From positions 1 to 5,630 of the forward strand of contig JAAZBY010000568.1 of the NCBI GenBank assembly GCA_012513595.1: a stretch of 5,630 bases of DNA, read 5' to 3'. Under the pieces are notes generated by a model. It saw only the letters and a list, made by a program, of their open reading frames with translations. It did no database searches and was not told the DNA's origin. Shown piece after piece: positions 5,416 to 5,630 of the stretch. The stretch is from Chloroflexota bacterium. Lineage in GTDB: Bacteria > Chloroflexota > Anaerolineae > UBA1429. The first letter of the stretch is position 1. Every line of letters starts with the position of its first letter. Both the position numbers and the translations under genes were made by a program.

Positions 5416-5426
5416 ACTGCCCGCCC
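5404..5426 (-). terminator. Possible GC-rich terminator-like hairpin after asnS
   Basis: In the asnS sense GGGCGG (5426-5421) pairs with CCGCCC (5409-5404), and CA with TG after one bulged G, around a GTTTGG loop. It starts 8 nt after the stop codon, a typical terminator position, but no U-run follows, so termination is uncertain. The tRNA promoter -35 box overlaps its loop and 3' arm. Confidence 0.35.
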
Positions 5427-5434
5427 GTGCGCCC

Positions 5435-5630
5435 CTACGGGTACATGCGGCCCAGCGTCCGCGGGAAGGGTATCGTCTCACGAATGTGATGGATGCCGCA
5501 AAGCCATGCCACGGTGCGCTCGACGCCCAGGCCAAAGCCCGAGTGCGGCACCGCGCCATAACGCCGCAGGTCCAGGTACCACTCGAACGCCTCGCGCGGC
5601 AGGTTGTGCTCGGCAATGCGCCGCTCCAAC
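5435..5630 (-). CDS. asnS: Asparaginyl-tRNA synthetase, C-terminal end (5' part outside window)
   Basis: The last 64 codons before a TAG at 5435 are seen; the frame is open through the right edge, so this is the 3' end of a longer gene and any start inside the window would be an artefact. The residues [25 protein letters not shown] contain class II synthetase motif 3, with the G-x-G-x-G-x-E-R pattern whose Arg contacts ATP. The ending [21 protein letters not shown] is typical of asparaginyl-tRNA synthetase rather than the aspartyl enzyme, which commonly ends around 'IRDVIAFPK'. The enzyme charges tRNA-Asn in the cytosol for translation. It is a housekeeping gene and marks the boundary of the polysaccharide region. 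Confidence 0.9.
   Translation of the reverse strand, partial: LERRIAEHNLPREAFEWYLDLRRYGAVPHSGFGLGVERTVAWLCGIHHIRETIPFPRTLGRMYP

Overview
The window is GC-rich bacterial DNA in which every gene I can support lies on the minus strand, so transcription runs from high to low coordinates. The last 64 residues of an asparaginyl-tRNA synthetase of the type ending in '[10 protein letters not shown]...[17 protein letters not shown]', the strong GC bias and the NusG-paralogue-led polysaccharide operon are compatible with Chloroflexota (for example Thermomicrobia-like lineages). That placement is inference; no marker in the window settles it.

Layout, right to left. The right edge (5435-5630) is the 3' end of asnS. 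Next come a bulged GC hairpin and a near-consensus promoter (TTGGTG, 17 bp, TATAAT with an extended -10 TG), then a complete tRNA-Lys(UUU) at 5305-5377. About 660 bp without a convincing gene follow (4644-5304). The part nearest the next gene holds a plausible sigma-70-type promoter (4840-4868) and a leader of roughly 190 nt with complementary repeats. Then come a specialised NusG paralogue (4110-4643, RfaH/UpxY/LoaP-like antiterminator), a 481-bp intercistronic gap (3629-4109) full of stable hairpins, a polyisoprenyl-phosphate sugar-1-phosphate transferase (2153-3628), a left-handed beta-helix acyltransferase (1242-2054, or to 2099), and a membrane-anchored family 2 glycosyltransferase that runs off the left edge (1-1156).

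How the genes work together: this reads as the 5' end of an exopolysaccharide, capsule or glycan operon. The NusG paralogue would load on RNA polymerase and help it read through the long GC-rich operon. The sugar-phosphate transferase would start the repeat unit by loading sugar-1-phosphate onto undecaprenyl phosphate. The acyltransferase would decorate a sugar. The family 2 enzyme, related to dolichyl/polyprenyl-phosphate sugar synthases, would make a lipid-linked sugar donor or extend the chain. The specific sugars cannot be read from the sequence.

The most unusual element is the 481-bp gap between the antiterminator gene and the first biosynthetic gene. In the minus-strand sense it folds into at least four consecutive hairpins between 3867 and 4029, with stems up to 13-14 bp, and two more lie just before the sugar transferase. 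Several stems depend on U.G pairs that exist only in minus-strand RNA. It is a good candidate for a cis-acting RNA or processive-antitermination target, but I could not match it to a known RNA family by eye.
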